Origin: JAUIAI01 sp049680625
GTDB taxonomy: Bacteria > Pseudomonadota > Gammaproteobacteria > Burkholderiales > Burkholderiaceae_E
Direction: 5' to 3'
Assembly: GCA_049680625.1 (NCBI GenBank)
Contig: JBAUID010000190.1
Coordinates: forward strand, 62,001-126,000
DNA length: 64,000 bases
Below the pieces are notes generated by a model. It had not been told where the DNA came from. It saw only the letters and a list, made by a program, of their open reading frames with translations, and ran no database searches. The first letter of the stretch is position 1. Each line of letters begins with the position of its first letter. Of this stretch, positions 51,102-59,858 are shown in pieces. A program made the translations under genes and the position numbers.

Positions 51102-52195
51102 TACTCGTGGTAATCAAATGTTTCAAAACCATGACTCTTGACCAATTCGTCCCGAGTCGCAATTTTCAGATCTTCCTGAACCATCTCGGCGACGAGTTCG
51201 TGGAACTTAACCTTTGGTGTCCAGCCTAGTTTCTGCTTCGCATAGGACGGATCGCCCAACAGGGTTTCGACCTCGGTTGGCCGGTAGTAATGGGGGTCAA
51301 CCTGAACAATACACTTACCATCGGCGTCATAGCCGCACTCGTCCTGACCCGTTCCTTTCCAGGTGACCGTTATACCGAGTTCGGTGGCGGCGGCGCTAAC
51401 GAAGTCGCGTACAGAATATTGTTCGCCAGTGGCGATCACAAAGTCTTCGGCCTCATCCTGCTGAAGCATCATCCATTGCATCTCGATATAGTCGCGCGCA
51501 TGTCCCCAGTCGCGGCGCGCGTCCATGTTGCCCAGGTAGAGTTTGTCCTGCAGCCCCAGTTTGATGCGGGCCAATGCCCGCGTAATCTTCCGGGTCACAA
51601 ACGTTTCGCCCCGCATCGGGCTTTCATGATTAAATAATATACCGTTGCACGCATACATTCCGTAGGCCTCACGGTAGTTCACCGTAATCCAGTAGGCATA
51701 CAGCTTGGCAACAGCGTACGGACTGCGCGGATAAAACGGGGTTGTTTCCTTTTGTGGAATTTCCTGAACCTTGCCGTACAACTCACTCGTTGATGCCTGG
51801 TAAAAGCGGGTCTTCTTTTCCAGCCCCAGGATCCGAATGGCTTCAAGCAAGCGTAACGTGCCCAGACCGTCGGCATTGGCCGTGTATTCTGGTGAGTCAA
51901 ATGACACGGCTACGTGACTCTGTGCGGCAAGATTATAAATTTCATCAGGTTGGACGAGTTGAACAATCCGAATCAGGTTTGTTGAATCGGTGAGATCGCC
52001 GTAGTGCAGGATCAGATCACGATTCTCCACATGCGGGTCTTGATATAAGTGATCGATACGGTCGGTATTGAACAGGGACGCCCTGCGCTTGAGGCCGTGA
52101 ACTTCGTATCCTTTCTTAAGTAGGAATTCCGCCAGATAGGCACCATCCTGGCCGGTGATTCCGGTAATTAGGGCTTTCTTCTTGGTTGTTTGCAT
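51101..52195 (-). CDS. gmd: GDP-mannose 4,6-dehydratase
   Basis: Gmd converts GDP-D-mannose to GDP-4-keto-6-deoxymannose, the first step to GDP-L-fucose and related sugars. The 364-residue protein contains ALITGITGQDGAYLAEFLL, the QASTSELYGKVQEIPQ region, and the catalytic Y-x-x-x-K in SPYAVAKLYAYW, plus RDWGHARDYI. The frame extends upstream to 52276, but the ATG at 52195 is preceded by GAGGAC and matches the family N-terminus. With fcl it supplies fucose or a derivative to the surface polysaccharide. Confidence 0.97.
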   Translation of the reverse strand: MQTTKKKALITGITGQDGAYLAEFLLKKGYEVHGLKRRASLFNTDRIDHLYQDPHVENRDLILHYGDLTDSTNLIRIVQLVQPDEIYNLAAQSHVAVSFDSPEYTANADGLGTLRLLEAIRILGLEKKTRFYQASTSELYGKVQEIPQKETTPFYPRSPYAVAKLYAYWITVNYREAYGMYACNGILFNHESPMRGETFVTRKITRALARIKLGLQDKLYLGNMDARRDWGHARDYIEMQWMMLQQDEAEDFVIATGEQYSVRDFVSAAATELGITVTWKGTGQDECGYDADGKCIVQVDPHYYRPTEVETLLGDPSYAKQKLGWTPKVKFHELVAEMVQEDLKIATRDELVKSHGFETFDYHE

Positions 52196-52723
52196 CTTGT
52201 CCTCAGTCGGGTGTCGCTTTATTTTGCTAATGGGAATTGTTCTCTTATTCGGGCTTCGGCGCAGGTATTTGCTCACAATGCCGGGTAATTTGTCCGTCCG
52301 AAATCAGCCGTTCACGTTGGATACCGTTTCAGCAAAGGCGGGCTCATGTGAGAAAATTCGCATTTCCCGGACACTGGAACGGATACTGATGCGCAGTGAT
52401 CCATGGTACCCGCCCCAGATTGACGCCGGCCCTTTAAGTTGCAGCCATTTTCTCTGAATATTCCCGAAACGGCTATTGTCAGCCTGAATGAGCGGTTGTG
52501 ACGCAGGCGTTTACCCGACCAGCGGCCCCCGGTGTTTTCCGGATCGGCGAATGTCACTGGCACAAACCAGGTACAGTAATATGCAACGATTCACTCTTTA
52601 ACACTTAACCCTTCAACCCTTAACTTAATACCGCTTGGCAGACACGTCGCGGCAACCAGGCAGCCAAAGCTTTGCTGGTGAGATCCGTGATTTATTATGA
52701 CCATTGCGCTCTGTTAGTCCGAC
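52196..52723. other. 528-base intergenic region, polysaccharide cluster
   Basis: The region lies between divergent gmd and the 2-oxoglutarate oxygenase gene. No gene or known RNA was recognised. It contains a short degenerate tandem repeat at 52596-52626 (units of the kind CTTAACC) and must hold the two promoters, although none was found with good -35 and -10 boxes. No JUMPstart-like element was seen. Confidence 0.6.
52596..52626. repeat. Short degenerate tandem repeat (CTTAACC-type)
   Basis: Four consecutive units of 6-8 bases (CTTTAACA, CTTAACC, CTTCAACC, CTTAAC) lie about 100 bases upstream of the oxygenase gene. The stretch is A/T-rich and purine-biased on one strand, unlike its surroundings. 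Confidence 0.6.
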
Positions 52724-53728
52724 ATGACATCAAAAACTGACTCGGTACCGGTAATTGACCTCGCGTTTGCCGGTTCAAAGTCCACTCTCAGCGCTGACGA
52801 ACTGGCCGCAAATCTGAAAAGTGCAATGGCGGTATCCGGTTTCTTTTATGTTCGCAATCATGCGATTGACCCGTTGCTGGTACAGGCAGTAGTCGAACAA
52901 ACCCATGCGTTTTTTGATCTTCCCTTGGCGGCTCGACAGGCGATTGCCATTGATTTACATAACCGGGGGTATCTTGGGCAGGGTGAGGCGCGGATGTATG
53001 GCGCGACCCGAAACGACTTAAAAGAAGTGTTCTTTTTTGGGCGTGACCTGGCGCCCGATGATCCGGACATCGTGGCCGGCGTGCCGCTATGTGCCGTGAA
53101 TCAATGGCCCGATGCAAACCTGCTGCCACTGTTTCGTCCGACAGTAGTCAACTATTTGCAGGCTGCGGCGATTACCGGATCACAATTGTTGCGTGGTTTC
53201 GCCAGCCTGCTGGAGGCGCCCGAAGATTTTTTCGAAAGCCGGTACCAAAGACCAATGGCCAGGGGGCAACTAATTCACTATCCGGCGCCGCCTGAGCAGG
53301 CACCGGATGATCAGTTTGGGGTAGCCCCTCATACCGACTTTGGCTGCATCACCATGCTGTATCAACATACGCCTGGTCTGGAAGTCCAAAGTCGCTCCGG
53401 GCAGTGGATCGCTGTGCCACCGATTCCGGGTACGGTAGTTATCAATATTGGCGACTTACTCGAACGTTGGTCCAACGGTCGATTGCCCTCGACAAAACAC
53501 CGGGTACGAAATCTGACCGGAGCCAGTCGCTATTCGATTGCGGTATTTTATGACCCGTCAGCGACCGCCGTAGTAGATCCCGCAGACTTGATTCATTCGA
53601 AGTCTCATGCGGAACCCGGTTTTGCCCCAATGACTGCCGCGAACTATATATTGTCCCGCAGTCAGAAAGTGTTTGCGCAGTTTGACAAGTCAATTTCCCA
53701 GGGCGTATCGTCAAGTTCAGGGATGTAG
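52724..53728 (+). CDS. 2-oxoglutarate/Fe(II) oxygenase, isopenicillin N synthase family
   Basis: The 334-residue protein has the DIOX_N domain (about 8-120) and a double-stranded beta-helix core with iron ligands His203-x-Asp205 and His259, and the 2-oxoglutarate-binding Arg269-x-Ser271. Such enzymes hydroxylate or desaturate small molecules, or form ethylene. The substrate is unknown. It is the only plus-strand gene within the polysaccharide cluster and converges on the GT2 gene with a 48-base gap; it may be an unrelated insertion rather than part of the pathway. Confidence 0.92.
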   Translation: MTSKTDSVPVIDLAFAGSKSTLSADELAANLKSAMAVSGFFYVRNHAIDPLLVQAVVEQTHAFFDLPLAARQAIAIDLHNRGYLGQGEARMYGATRNDLKEVFFFGRDLAPDDPDIVAGVPLCAVNQWPDANLLPLFRPTVVNYLQAAAITGSQLLRGFASLLEAPEDFFESRYQRPMARGQLIHYPAPPEQAPDDQFGVAPHTDFGCITMLYQHTPGLEVQSRSGQWIAVPPIPGTVVINIGDLLERWSNGRLPSTKHRVRNLTGASRYSIAVFYDPSATAVVDPADLIHSKSHAEPGFAPMTAANYILSRSQKVFAQFDKSISQGVSSSSGM

Positions 53729-53776
53729 TGCGTTTTGCTCTCTGTGTTGTGAGAAACCCTACCGGCGTAGAGCCTG

Positions 53777-54682
53777 CTAGAGGGAAATCCGGCGGCAGAT
53801 GTGGAACGAAACTCGAAAAATATCGCAGCAATAAAAACTGACAAATTGAACGAAGTCTTTCCGGGTTTTGAATGCAAACCAAAAGCGCTCACGCAAATTA
53901 AAATAAGACCGTGCGTTGGTCAACATATCCCAGACCTCGTTGATCTGGTAGCGCTTTTTTTCATTGATGTCACCCGCAAGGTCGTGATGACAAAAAACTT
54001 TGCAACGGTAATCGACTATCAGTCGGTATCCGGCCCGCGCGGCGCGGATCGGAAATTCCATGTCGCCATGTTGCGGGAAGTGCTGGTTGTTGTATAAGCC
54101 GACACAGTCAAAAACCTCCACCGGAATCAAAACACCCCGACCCGTCAGTGATGATACAGACTCTATGTGATCATCTGGAAATTCAGCGAGATTACGCCCG
54201 TGGTTTAGCGGAGTCCATTTCGCATTTCTCCAATTAATCTGGCAGCCACCATCGGTAATATGTTCCGGCTGGTTGATATCCAGAACTACGGAGCCAATCA
54301 GGGTGTCTGGGTTTTTTTCCGAAGCGACTCGCAGATTCTGAATGAAATCAGGCTTTACGATTGTATCGTCATTGAGCAGAACCACTGCGTCGTTTGGGCT
54401 GCATTTTTCCAGCACATGGTCGATTCCTTTGCGGGTTGATCCGGTCCACCACAAATTGCCGTCGCCGTACACAATTGCCGTGTCCGGAAACTCCTGCTTG
54501 ATCATCTCGCTGGTGCCGTCGGTTGAACCGTCGTCCACGACAACCACAGAATAGTCGTAGTCGGTTTCCTGGCAGGCCAGCGCTCGCAAGCAGCGAGCTG
54601 TCAATTCGCGGCGATTGTGTACCGGAATAACGATCCAAAGGCATTGCGAATTTTTGACATCGTCCGAAATTGGGTTGCTCAT
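53777..54682 (-). CDS. Glycosyltransferase family 2
   Basis: The 301-residue GT-A protein opens with IVIPVHNRRELTARCL and contains VVVVDDGSTDGT and LLNDDTI (metal-binding DxD equivalent), followed by a GRGVLIPVEVF acceptor segment. Its overall pattern fits rhamnosyl/dTDP-sugar-type GT2 enzymes, though donor cannot be read from sequence. It should add one sugar during repeat-unit assembly on the cytoplasmic side. It starts 3 bases after the GT4 gene stop, so coupling is likely. It is the last gene of the minus-strand transcription unit. Confidence 0.93.
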   Translation of the reverse strand: MSNPISDDVKNSQCLWIVIPVHNRRELTARCLRALACQETDYDYSVVVVDDGSTDGTSEMIKQEFPDTAIVYGDGNLWWTGSTRKGIDHVLEKCSPNDAVVLLNDDTIVKPDFIQNLRVASEKNPDTLIGSVVLDINQPEHITDGGCQINWRNAKWTPLNHGRNLAEFPDDHIESVSSLTGRGVLIPVEVFDCVGLYNNQHFPQHGDMEFPIRAARAGYRLIVDYRCKVFCHHDLAGDINEKKRYQINEVWDMLTNARSYFNLRERFWFAFKTRKDFVQFVSFYCCDIFRVSFHICRRISL

Positions 54683-54685
54683 ACT

Positions 54686-55819
54686 TTAATTTTCCCCATG
54701 AACGTAATCAATTGCTTCCATCATCATATCGGTTACTGACTCAGGAGTTATCCGTACTGCACAGTCGCGGCCGACACGGCGCATCGTGTTTAAATCGGTA
54801 GTGCTGGCGCTAAGCGCCTTGCTGATTGCATCGTAGGTGGTGTCTGGGCGATCGGGAAAAAACGTCCATCCATTGACTCCGTCAACCACCATCTCTTCGA
54901 CCGATTGTGCGTACATGCTGCCAATCACCGGCACACCGGCGGCCAAAGCTTCAACCGTAACAAGACCCCATTCGTCCGCCAGCGTGGGGAAGGCCATAAG
55001 TCCGACATTGGCGTACAAATTCGGCAGATCGTTATATGGCACGTTTCCCAGAAACTTAACGGCAATATTGTCAGGCCATTGGTAGCTTGTCAGTTGCTCG
55101 CGCATTGGTCCGTCTCCGGCAATCCATAATTCTTGTTGTTGCTCTGGATGGTCGATACACCATTGTTTGAGCACGTCAAAGAACGGAACAATCCCTTTGC
55201 GTTCGATAAACTGACCAACGTACAGCAACCGGTTAGAGGTCGAATCGTCACGCTCGACGGGAATGCATGTATATGATGCGATGTCGGTTGTGATCGGAGA
55301 AAAGAAAAATTTCTCATCTGGTACGCCAAAATTATTCTGCAGGTATCGTTTGCCACTGTGACCATTGACGAACACCGCGTCCATCCGGCGGGTAAGAAAC
55401 AGTCTAAGCAGGTGGCGCAAACCGCCGCGCGCTTGTTCGGTTGATTCTGATATTTGCGCCCATACGATTAGCCGGGTCTTGCGAAACACCATGCAGTACA
55501 ACGCAGCCTGCAGAGTGCGCATGCCAAATTCAACGGATACAATGGTTTCGGGTCGATACTTTGATAGCAGAGGCAGGGTATTGTATGGAACCTGAACAAA
55601 TAAAGTGTCCTGGAACCCTTTCGGGTGCTGCCAGTTGCGTCGGAATGTCAGATTTTTTTGTACCTCAACGTCCAGATCGCCCCATTCAACTGCCCATGAA
55701 CGGTTTGGTTCCATTGGCGTAGATACAAACACCTTCATCCGGGAAAATCGTTTTTGTAACTCGTGCAGCAGGGTGGCCCTGAACGGAGCGATAAAGTTTG
55801 TTAGTACGGCGACTCGCAT
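54686..55819 (-). CDS. Glycosyltransferase family 4, derived tandem copy
   Basis: The 377-residue GT-B protein begins MRVAVLTNFIAPFR and carries the donor-site region GDGPMREQL, FPTLADEWGLVTVEALAAGVPV with the E-x7-E-type glutamates. It is a close paralogue of the next upstream gene (50 of the first 60 residues identical). The 20 bases before its ATG repeat the end of the beta-helix gene that precedes the other copy, so this copy arose by duplication. It is separated from the other copy by 99 bases and may have taken on a different linkage or acceptor. Confidence 0.93.
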   Translation of the reverse strand: MRVAVLTNFIAPFRATLLHELQKRFSRMKVFVSTPMEPNRSWAVEWGDLDVEVQKNLTFRRNWQHPKGFQDTLFVQVPYNTLPLLSKYRPETIVSVEFGMRTLQAALYCMVFRKTRLIVWAQISESTEQARGGLRHLLRLFLTRRMDAVFVNGHSGKRYLQNNFGVPDEKFFFSPITTDIASYTCIPVERDDSTSNRLLYVGQFIERKGIVPFFDVLKQWCIDHPEQQQELWIAGDGPMREQLTSYQWPDNIAVKFLGNVPYNDLPNLYANVGLMAFPTLADEWGLVTVEALAAGVPVIGSMYAQSVEEMVVDGVNGWTFFPDRPDTTYDAISKALSASTTDLNTMRRVGRDCAVRITPESVTDMMMEAIDYVHGEN

Positions 55820-55918
55820 CAGGATTTTTCCCAGAATGTCGAAGCTTGACTTATTGCCCGCAACGGAAATTCCTCCCGTTCAAGCAGCCTCGTATGAATT
55901 TTCCGGCAGGTTGACTGA

Positions 55919-57064
55919 CTAAGCATGTTTTGTCCGTACGGCGTGAACATATTCGATAGCTTCCATCATCATGTTGGTAACGGCTTCAGGTGTTATCTTG
56001 ATTGCACTTTCGCGGCCCGCTAAACGCATGGTTTGCAGTGTCGAGGCTTCGACGGTAAGCGCACTGTTCAGCGCCTCGTAAGTGGTGTCCGGCCGGTCGG
56101 GGTAAAACGTCCAGCCGTTCTTTTGGTCGACAATCATCTCTTCTACCGATTGTGCATATAAGCTTCCGAGTACTAGTACGCCTGCAGCCAGTGCTTCAAC
56201 GGTCACCAGACCCCATTCGTCAGCGAGCGTAGGGAAAGCCAACAAACCAACACTGGCATACAAGTCAGGAAGGTCTTTGTATTGAATAGTGTTCAGAAAT
56301 TTGACTGCGATGTTTTCTGGCCATTTGTAGTTCTGTAGCTGTTCACGCATCGGCCCATCGCCGGCTATCCACAATTCCGTTTGCCGGTCTGGATGATCGA
56401 TGCACCATTGCTTTAAAACATCAAAGAACGGAATGATTCCTTTTCGTTCGATAAACTGACCGAGATAAAGCAGACGGTTTGCACTTGACTCGTTTCGTTC
56501 CAGCGGCACGCTCGTAAAAGCTGAAACATTAGTTGTATAGGGTGAGAAGAAGAACTTCTCATCCGGTACACCAAAGTTGCTTTTCAAGTACCGCTTGCCA
56601 CTTTGTCCGTTGACAAAAACGGCATCCATTCGACGAGTGATAAATTTTCTAAGCCAGTGACGCATGGTGCCGCGCGCCTGTTCCGTAGATTCAGAAATTT
56701 GTGCCCAGACGATCAGTTGTGTCTTGCGAAATATCATGCAATACAAAACGGCTTGTAGCGTTCGCAGGCCAAATTCCACCGATACAATAGTGTCCGGTTG
56801 GTACTTAGACAGCAGATGCAGGGTGTTGTAAGGGAAGTGGACGTATAAAGTATCTTTGAAGCCTTTTGGGTGTTTCCATGTGCGCCGAAACGTCAAGTTT
56901 TTTTGAATTTCAACATCCAGGTCGCGCCATTCAACTGCCCATGATCGGTTCGGCTCCATCGGTGTGGAGACGAATATTTTCATCTGACCTGTCCGTTTTT
57001 GTAACTCCTGAAGCAGGGGTACCCTATACGGCGCGATAAAGTTAGTTAGTACAGCGACGCGCAT
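55919..57064 (-). CDS. Glycosyltransferase family 4, original copy
   Basis: The 381-residue GT-B protein matches the copy at 54686-55819 throughout, with the same WAQISESTEQARG, NGQSGKRYL, GDGPMREQL and FPTLADEWGLVTVEALAAG segments. It probably transfers a hexose during repeat-unit synthesis. The frame is open to 57175, but the extension overlaps the beta-helix gene. The ATG at 57064 shares a base with that gene's stop (TGATG), a coupled arrangement, and matches the paralogue's start. Confidence 0.93.
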   Translation of the reverse strand: MRVAVLTNFIAPYRVPLLQELQKRTGQMKIFVSTPMEPNRSWAVEWRDLDVEIQKNLTFRRTWKHPKGFKDTLYVHFPYNTLHLLSKYQPDTIVSVEFGLRTLQAVLYCMIFRKTQLIVWAQISESTEQARGTMRHWLRKFITRRMDAVFVNGQSGKRYLKSNFGVPDEKFFFSPYTTNVSAFTSVPLERNESSANRLLYLGQFIERKGIIPFFDVLKQWCIDHPDRQTELWIAGDGPMREQLQNYKWPENIAVKFLNTIQYKDLPDLYASVGLLAFPTLADEWGLVTVEALAAGVLVLGSLYAQSVEEMIVDQKNGWTFYPDRPDTTYEALNSALTVEASTLQTMRLAGRESAIKITPEAVTNMMMEAIEYVHAVRTKHA

Positions 57065-58167
57065 CAGGAATTTTCCCAGCACATTGATGGTCGATTCACT
57101 GATCGCATGGCAAATGCTTCCTGCTTTATCTGCAAAGTTTTGAACGCAGATCTTGGCCACACCACCTGAAAACAAGGGTTGTCGAAAGTCGAGTCGGTAA
57201 CCGTAAGGCCATTGAGTCTAGGGTTTCCTGTCCAGATGGTTCCGCCCGAAGACGGTTTGCCACGCCCCTGATCTGTGCAGATATCGTCGCGAGATCGCGT
57301 GCGTATGAATGTAGCGTCGTTAGTACCGTCGTACGCTGAAAAACTACCGTTGCCCATTCGAATTGCATCAACATCTTCGACCCGTCCGCTGGCGGTGCCA
57401 CCGTCAAACATAATGCCGACACCATTCGGTGCATTGTTACCGTCAATTACTCCCAATTTAATCACGGCATTCTCCGATTGATAAATATTGATATTGTCTT
57501 CCGGCCAACTTTTCGGGAAGCTGATGGTATGAAAGTCGGTGAGCACAGCATTGTGGGAGTTGTCGAATTGTACGAATTGGCCACGTGGATACGGTCCGCG
57601 AAAGTCTTCGCCGTAGATTCCGGATAAACGAGCATTGTCTGATTCGAGCATGTAAATACCGCTGGAGCCTCGGTAAAGTCGCGCATTGTTTACCTGAACC
57701 AACTCAGATTGGTAGGTGAATATGTTTTCGTTCGTATCTTTTCGATGCGGTCCGTTGGTGGGTGCGTCGGTAGATTCGATGATGATGTTGCGGATAACTA
57801 TTCGTTTACTGTTCAGGATGGCAATGCCGCGTCCGTTAGCATGACGAATGTGCAGATTACGAATTTCGATATCGGTCGCATCACTGACCGTCAGGGCGGT
57901 TCCTGTGGTTGATTCGATCCGAAGATTTTCCACGGTTTTGTGACTACCAGTGATAGTCACCGGAGTCTTAACCAGAGTCAGGGTGCAGATTTGTTCCGTG
58001 GTGCCTGTACCTGGCCCGGGCAAGAGCGATGTTCCCGAACGCGTTTCAGAACCGGCCTGCGCATGGGGCATCGCGACGGTTAGTAAACCAGTGGTTACTA
58101 CGGAGCGGGCCAACCCCATAAAAACTGGCGCGGTAATCGGGTTGCCGAGGCAGTGCGACCAACCCAT
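57064..58167 (-). CDS. Exported right-handed beta-helix protein
   Basis: The 367-residue protein has an atypical N-terminus (1-16) before a signal-like segment (about 17-38, ending AQAG) and then repeated short strands such as TVENLRIEST, DIEIRNLHIRHANGRGIAI, RIVIRNIIIEST and NARLYRGSSGIYML. This is the pattern of parallel beta-helix proteins (Beta_helix/PbH1 repeats), typical of polysaccharide lyases, hydrolases and epimerases. Its place inside a polysaccharide operon, coupled at both ends (TAATG, TGATG), suggests it modifies or trims the polymer in the periplasm. The catalytic class cannot be decided. Confidence 0.8.
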   Translation of the reverse strand: MGWSHCLGNPITAPVFMGLARSVVTTGLLTVAMPHAQAGSETRSGTSLLPGPGTGTTEQICTLTLVKTPVTITGSHKTVENLRIESTTGTALTVSDATDIEIRNLHIRHANGRGIAILNSKRIVIRNIIIESTDAPTNGPHRKDTNENIFTYQSELVQVNNARLYRGSSGIYMLESDNARLSGIYGEDFRGPYPRGQFVQFDNSHNAVLTDFHTISFPKSWPEDNINIYQSENAVIKLGVIDGNNAPNGVGIMFDGGTASGRVEDVDAIRMGNGSFSAYDGTNDATFIRTRSRDDICTDQGRGKPSSGGTIWTGNPRLNGLTVTDSTFDNPCFQVVWPRSAFKTLQIKQEAFAMRSVNRPSMCWENS

Positions 58168-59858
58168 TATTTTGCCAGCTGTGTTTGGTCTGTGCTCAAT
58201 TGTGGGCTTGGTTGATGTGCGAGTTGATCCAATGCAACACTGAGCCGGTCGGGGTTTATCGTATAGATGACGACGCTTTCATTGGCAAATGACTTCTCGA
58301 GCCATTCTGGGTTTTGCATTAAGACCCTGGTCAAGTCGTTCCGACCCCAGTCTTTCGGATAGTCAGAGAAATAGATCACGTGGGTTACCCTATAACGCCT
58401 GGCCGCTTTGGCCACCCGGTATTCGTCCCATCCGGGTTTTATCGGATCCGGAAACGGAGTGCCCAGAACGGGGTGACTGGTGACTAGCCCAAGATAGGCC
58501 TCGTGATTACTCATCAATACGGGGCGCACACCATCGTCTGTTGTGTTGTTCTCGAGTAATGCCCGCACAACGGGGACTGACTGGGCCACCGTCAACACGT
58601 TCTTTCCTTTGGCTGTCTGGATCAATTCGGCTGCCGGAATTTGCGCACCCAATGCGATCACAACCCCAGTTGTGGTCAGTACGCCGGCCGCTTTGCTGCC
58701 TTGGATTGCCTGCGCCGTGCGGCGAGAACCGAGCAGCATCAGCACAATGAGTGCAATGATTAACATTGGCAGGCTGGGAACAAAGTAGCGAGCAAGCCAA
58801 GGGTAAGCCGGTGTCATGAAAGTAAGAATAGAAATCATTCCTACCACTGCAACCACGGTAAAGCTACTGAAAATCAGGGTAAGCACCTGAGTTTGGTGTT
58901 GACCAAGTCTCGCACCGCTAACGTCCACTCTGGGTTTACGCCCGGCTATTGCGAGGGTGAACAACGCCAGGGCGATCGTTAACACGATCTGAGTGACAAA
59001 AACGACCTCTCGCGCAAAGTCAGGCACAAGGACAAGCGCATCAGCAACTTCGCTCAGACTACGGGTGCTGAAGGGGCTGTCCGAGCCGGTTGCCGCTCCG
59101 GCAATCAGAACATTGCTGCCAAGGAAAATCAATATAACTATTGTCAGACCCAAACCAATGGCCACACTTCTGCGAACAGGAAAGTTGGTCCCGAGTCGAC
59201 CGGTGAGGCCAAAGAGCGCGAGCATAATCACAGGGCCAATCAGCGCCATTGACTGGTATCGCATCAGGAAGCCAATTGCCCCGGAGGCAATGGCCAGCAG
59301 CACCCAGATACTCACACCGCGTTTCACCGGGCTGCGCAGCGCAAGAACTGTCGTCAGAAGAAATATCAATCCGAAGACCACCATCGGGGGTTCGCTGTGT
59401 CCGCGAATCACCAGAATCCAGTTCGGAACCGTTACCAGGCATATAAAGCCAGCCGCCATGGCAACGGGAAAGCGCAGGCCAGCCATCGTAAGAATGACAA
59501 CAACCAGCACAGCTGTTAGTAAGTGCGCTGCGGCGTTGATCCAGATGAACCCGATCGCAGGCTCAATGCCGCTCACAACATGTAATAGCGCTGTTGCAAT
59601 TGGCATGCCCGGTGGCCATATCGTTTGTATGGCTGGAATGACCTCTTGGTTGAATAAAGCTTCACTGGCAATAATCGATGTACGCAGTCCTTTGCCTTCG
59701 ATCAGGTTGCGGGCTACGCTCGTCGCATGCCCGGCATCGAATCCAAGTTGTTCGAGAACACCAAATGTCAGTACGAACCACGCAAAGAATGTCAGACCCA
59801 GCGCCCAGGCAATGCACTGAAGTTTGAGGCCTTGCATTGGTTGGGTCGGGTCGCTCAC
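58167..59858 (-). CDS. Multi-spanning membrane protein, GT-C-like
   Basis: The 563-residue protein has about 11-12 hydrophobic segments (to about residue 430) and a soluble C-terminal domain (about 440-563). An early loop with GFDAGHATSVARNLIEGKG and a second with TIWPPGMPIATALLH resemble the acidic first periplasmic loop of GT-C enzymes (PMT/ArnT type) that use lipid-linked sugars. It probably glycosylates or modifies the polysaccharide outside the membrane. No family is assigned with certainty. It overlaps the upstream gene by 4 bases (ATGA) and shares one base with the beta-helix gene. Confidence 0.7.
   Translation of the reverse strand: MSDPTQPMQGLKLQCIAWALGLTFFAWFVLTFGVLEQLGFDAGHATSVARNLIEGKGLRTSIIASEALFNQEVIPAIQTIWPPGMPIATALLHVVSGIEPAIGFIWINAAAHLLTAVLVVVILTMAGLRFPVAMAAGFICLVTVPNWILVIRGHSEPPMVVFGLIFLLTTVLALRSPVKRGVSIWVLLAIASGAIGFLMRYQSMALIGPVIMLALFGLTGRLGTNFPVRRSVAIGLGLTIVILIFLGSNVLIAGAATGSDSPFSTRSLSEVADALVLVPDFAREVVFVTQIVLTIALALFTLAIAGRKPRVDVSGARLGQHQTQVLTLIFSSFTVVAVVGMISILTFMTPAYPWLARYFVPSLPMLIIALIVLMLLGSRRTAQAIQGSKAAGVLTTTGVVIALGAQIPAAELIQTAKGKNVLTVAQSVPVVRALLENNTTDDGVRPVLMSNHEAYLGLVTSHPVLGTPFPDPIKPGWDEYRVAKAARRYRVTHVIYFSDYPKDWGRNDLTRVLMQNPEWLEKSFANESVVIYTINPDRLSVALDQLAHQPSPQLSTDQTQLAK

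Noticed and set aside
52196..52276. Upstream extension of gmd
   Set aside because: The extra 27 residues are basic and unlike the family; a good ribosome binding site lies directly before the ATG at 52195.
52596..52626. CRISPR-like or telomere-like repeat
   Set aside because: Units are only 6-8 bases, degenerate and without spacers.
57065..57175. Upstream extension of the original GT4 gene
   Set aside because: It runs through the end of the beta-helix gene in another frame, and the paralogous copy starts at the same MRVAVLTNF position.
58993..59820. 275-codon plus-strand frame opposite the GT-C-like membrane protein
   Set aside because: The translation is rich in Thr, Arg, Ser and Pro, as expected from the complement of a hydrophobic membrane protein, and has no recognisable motif.
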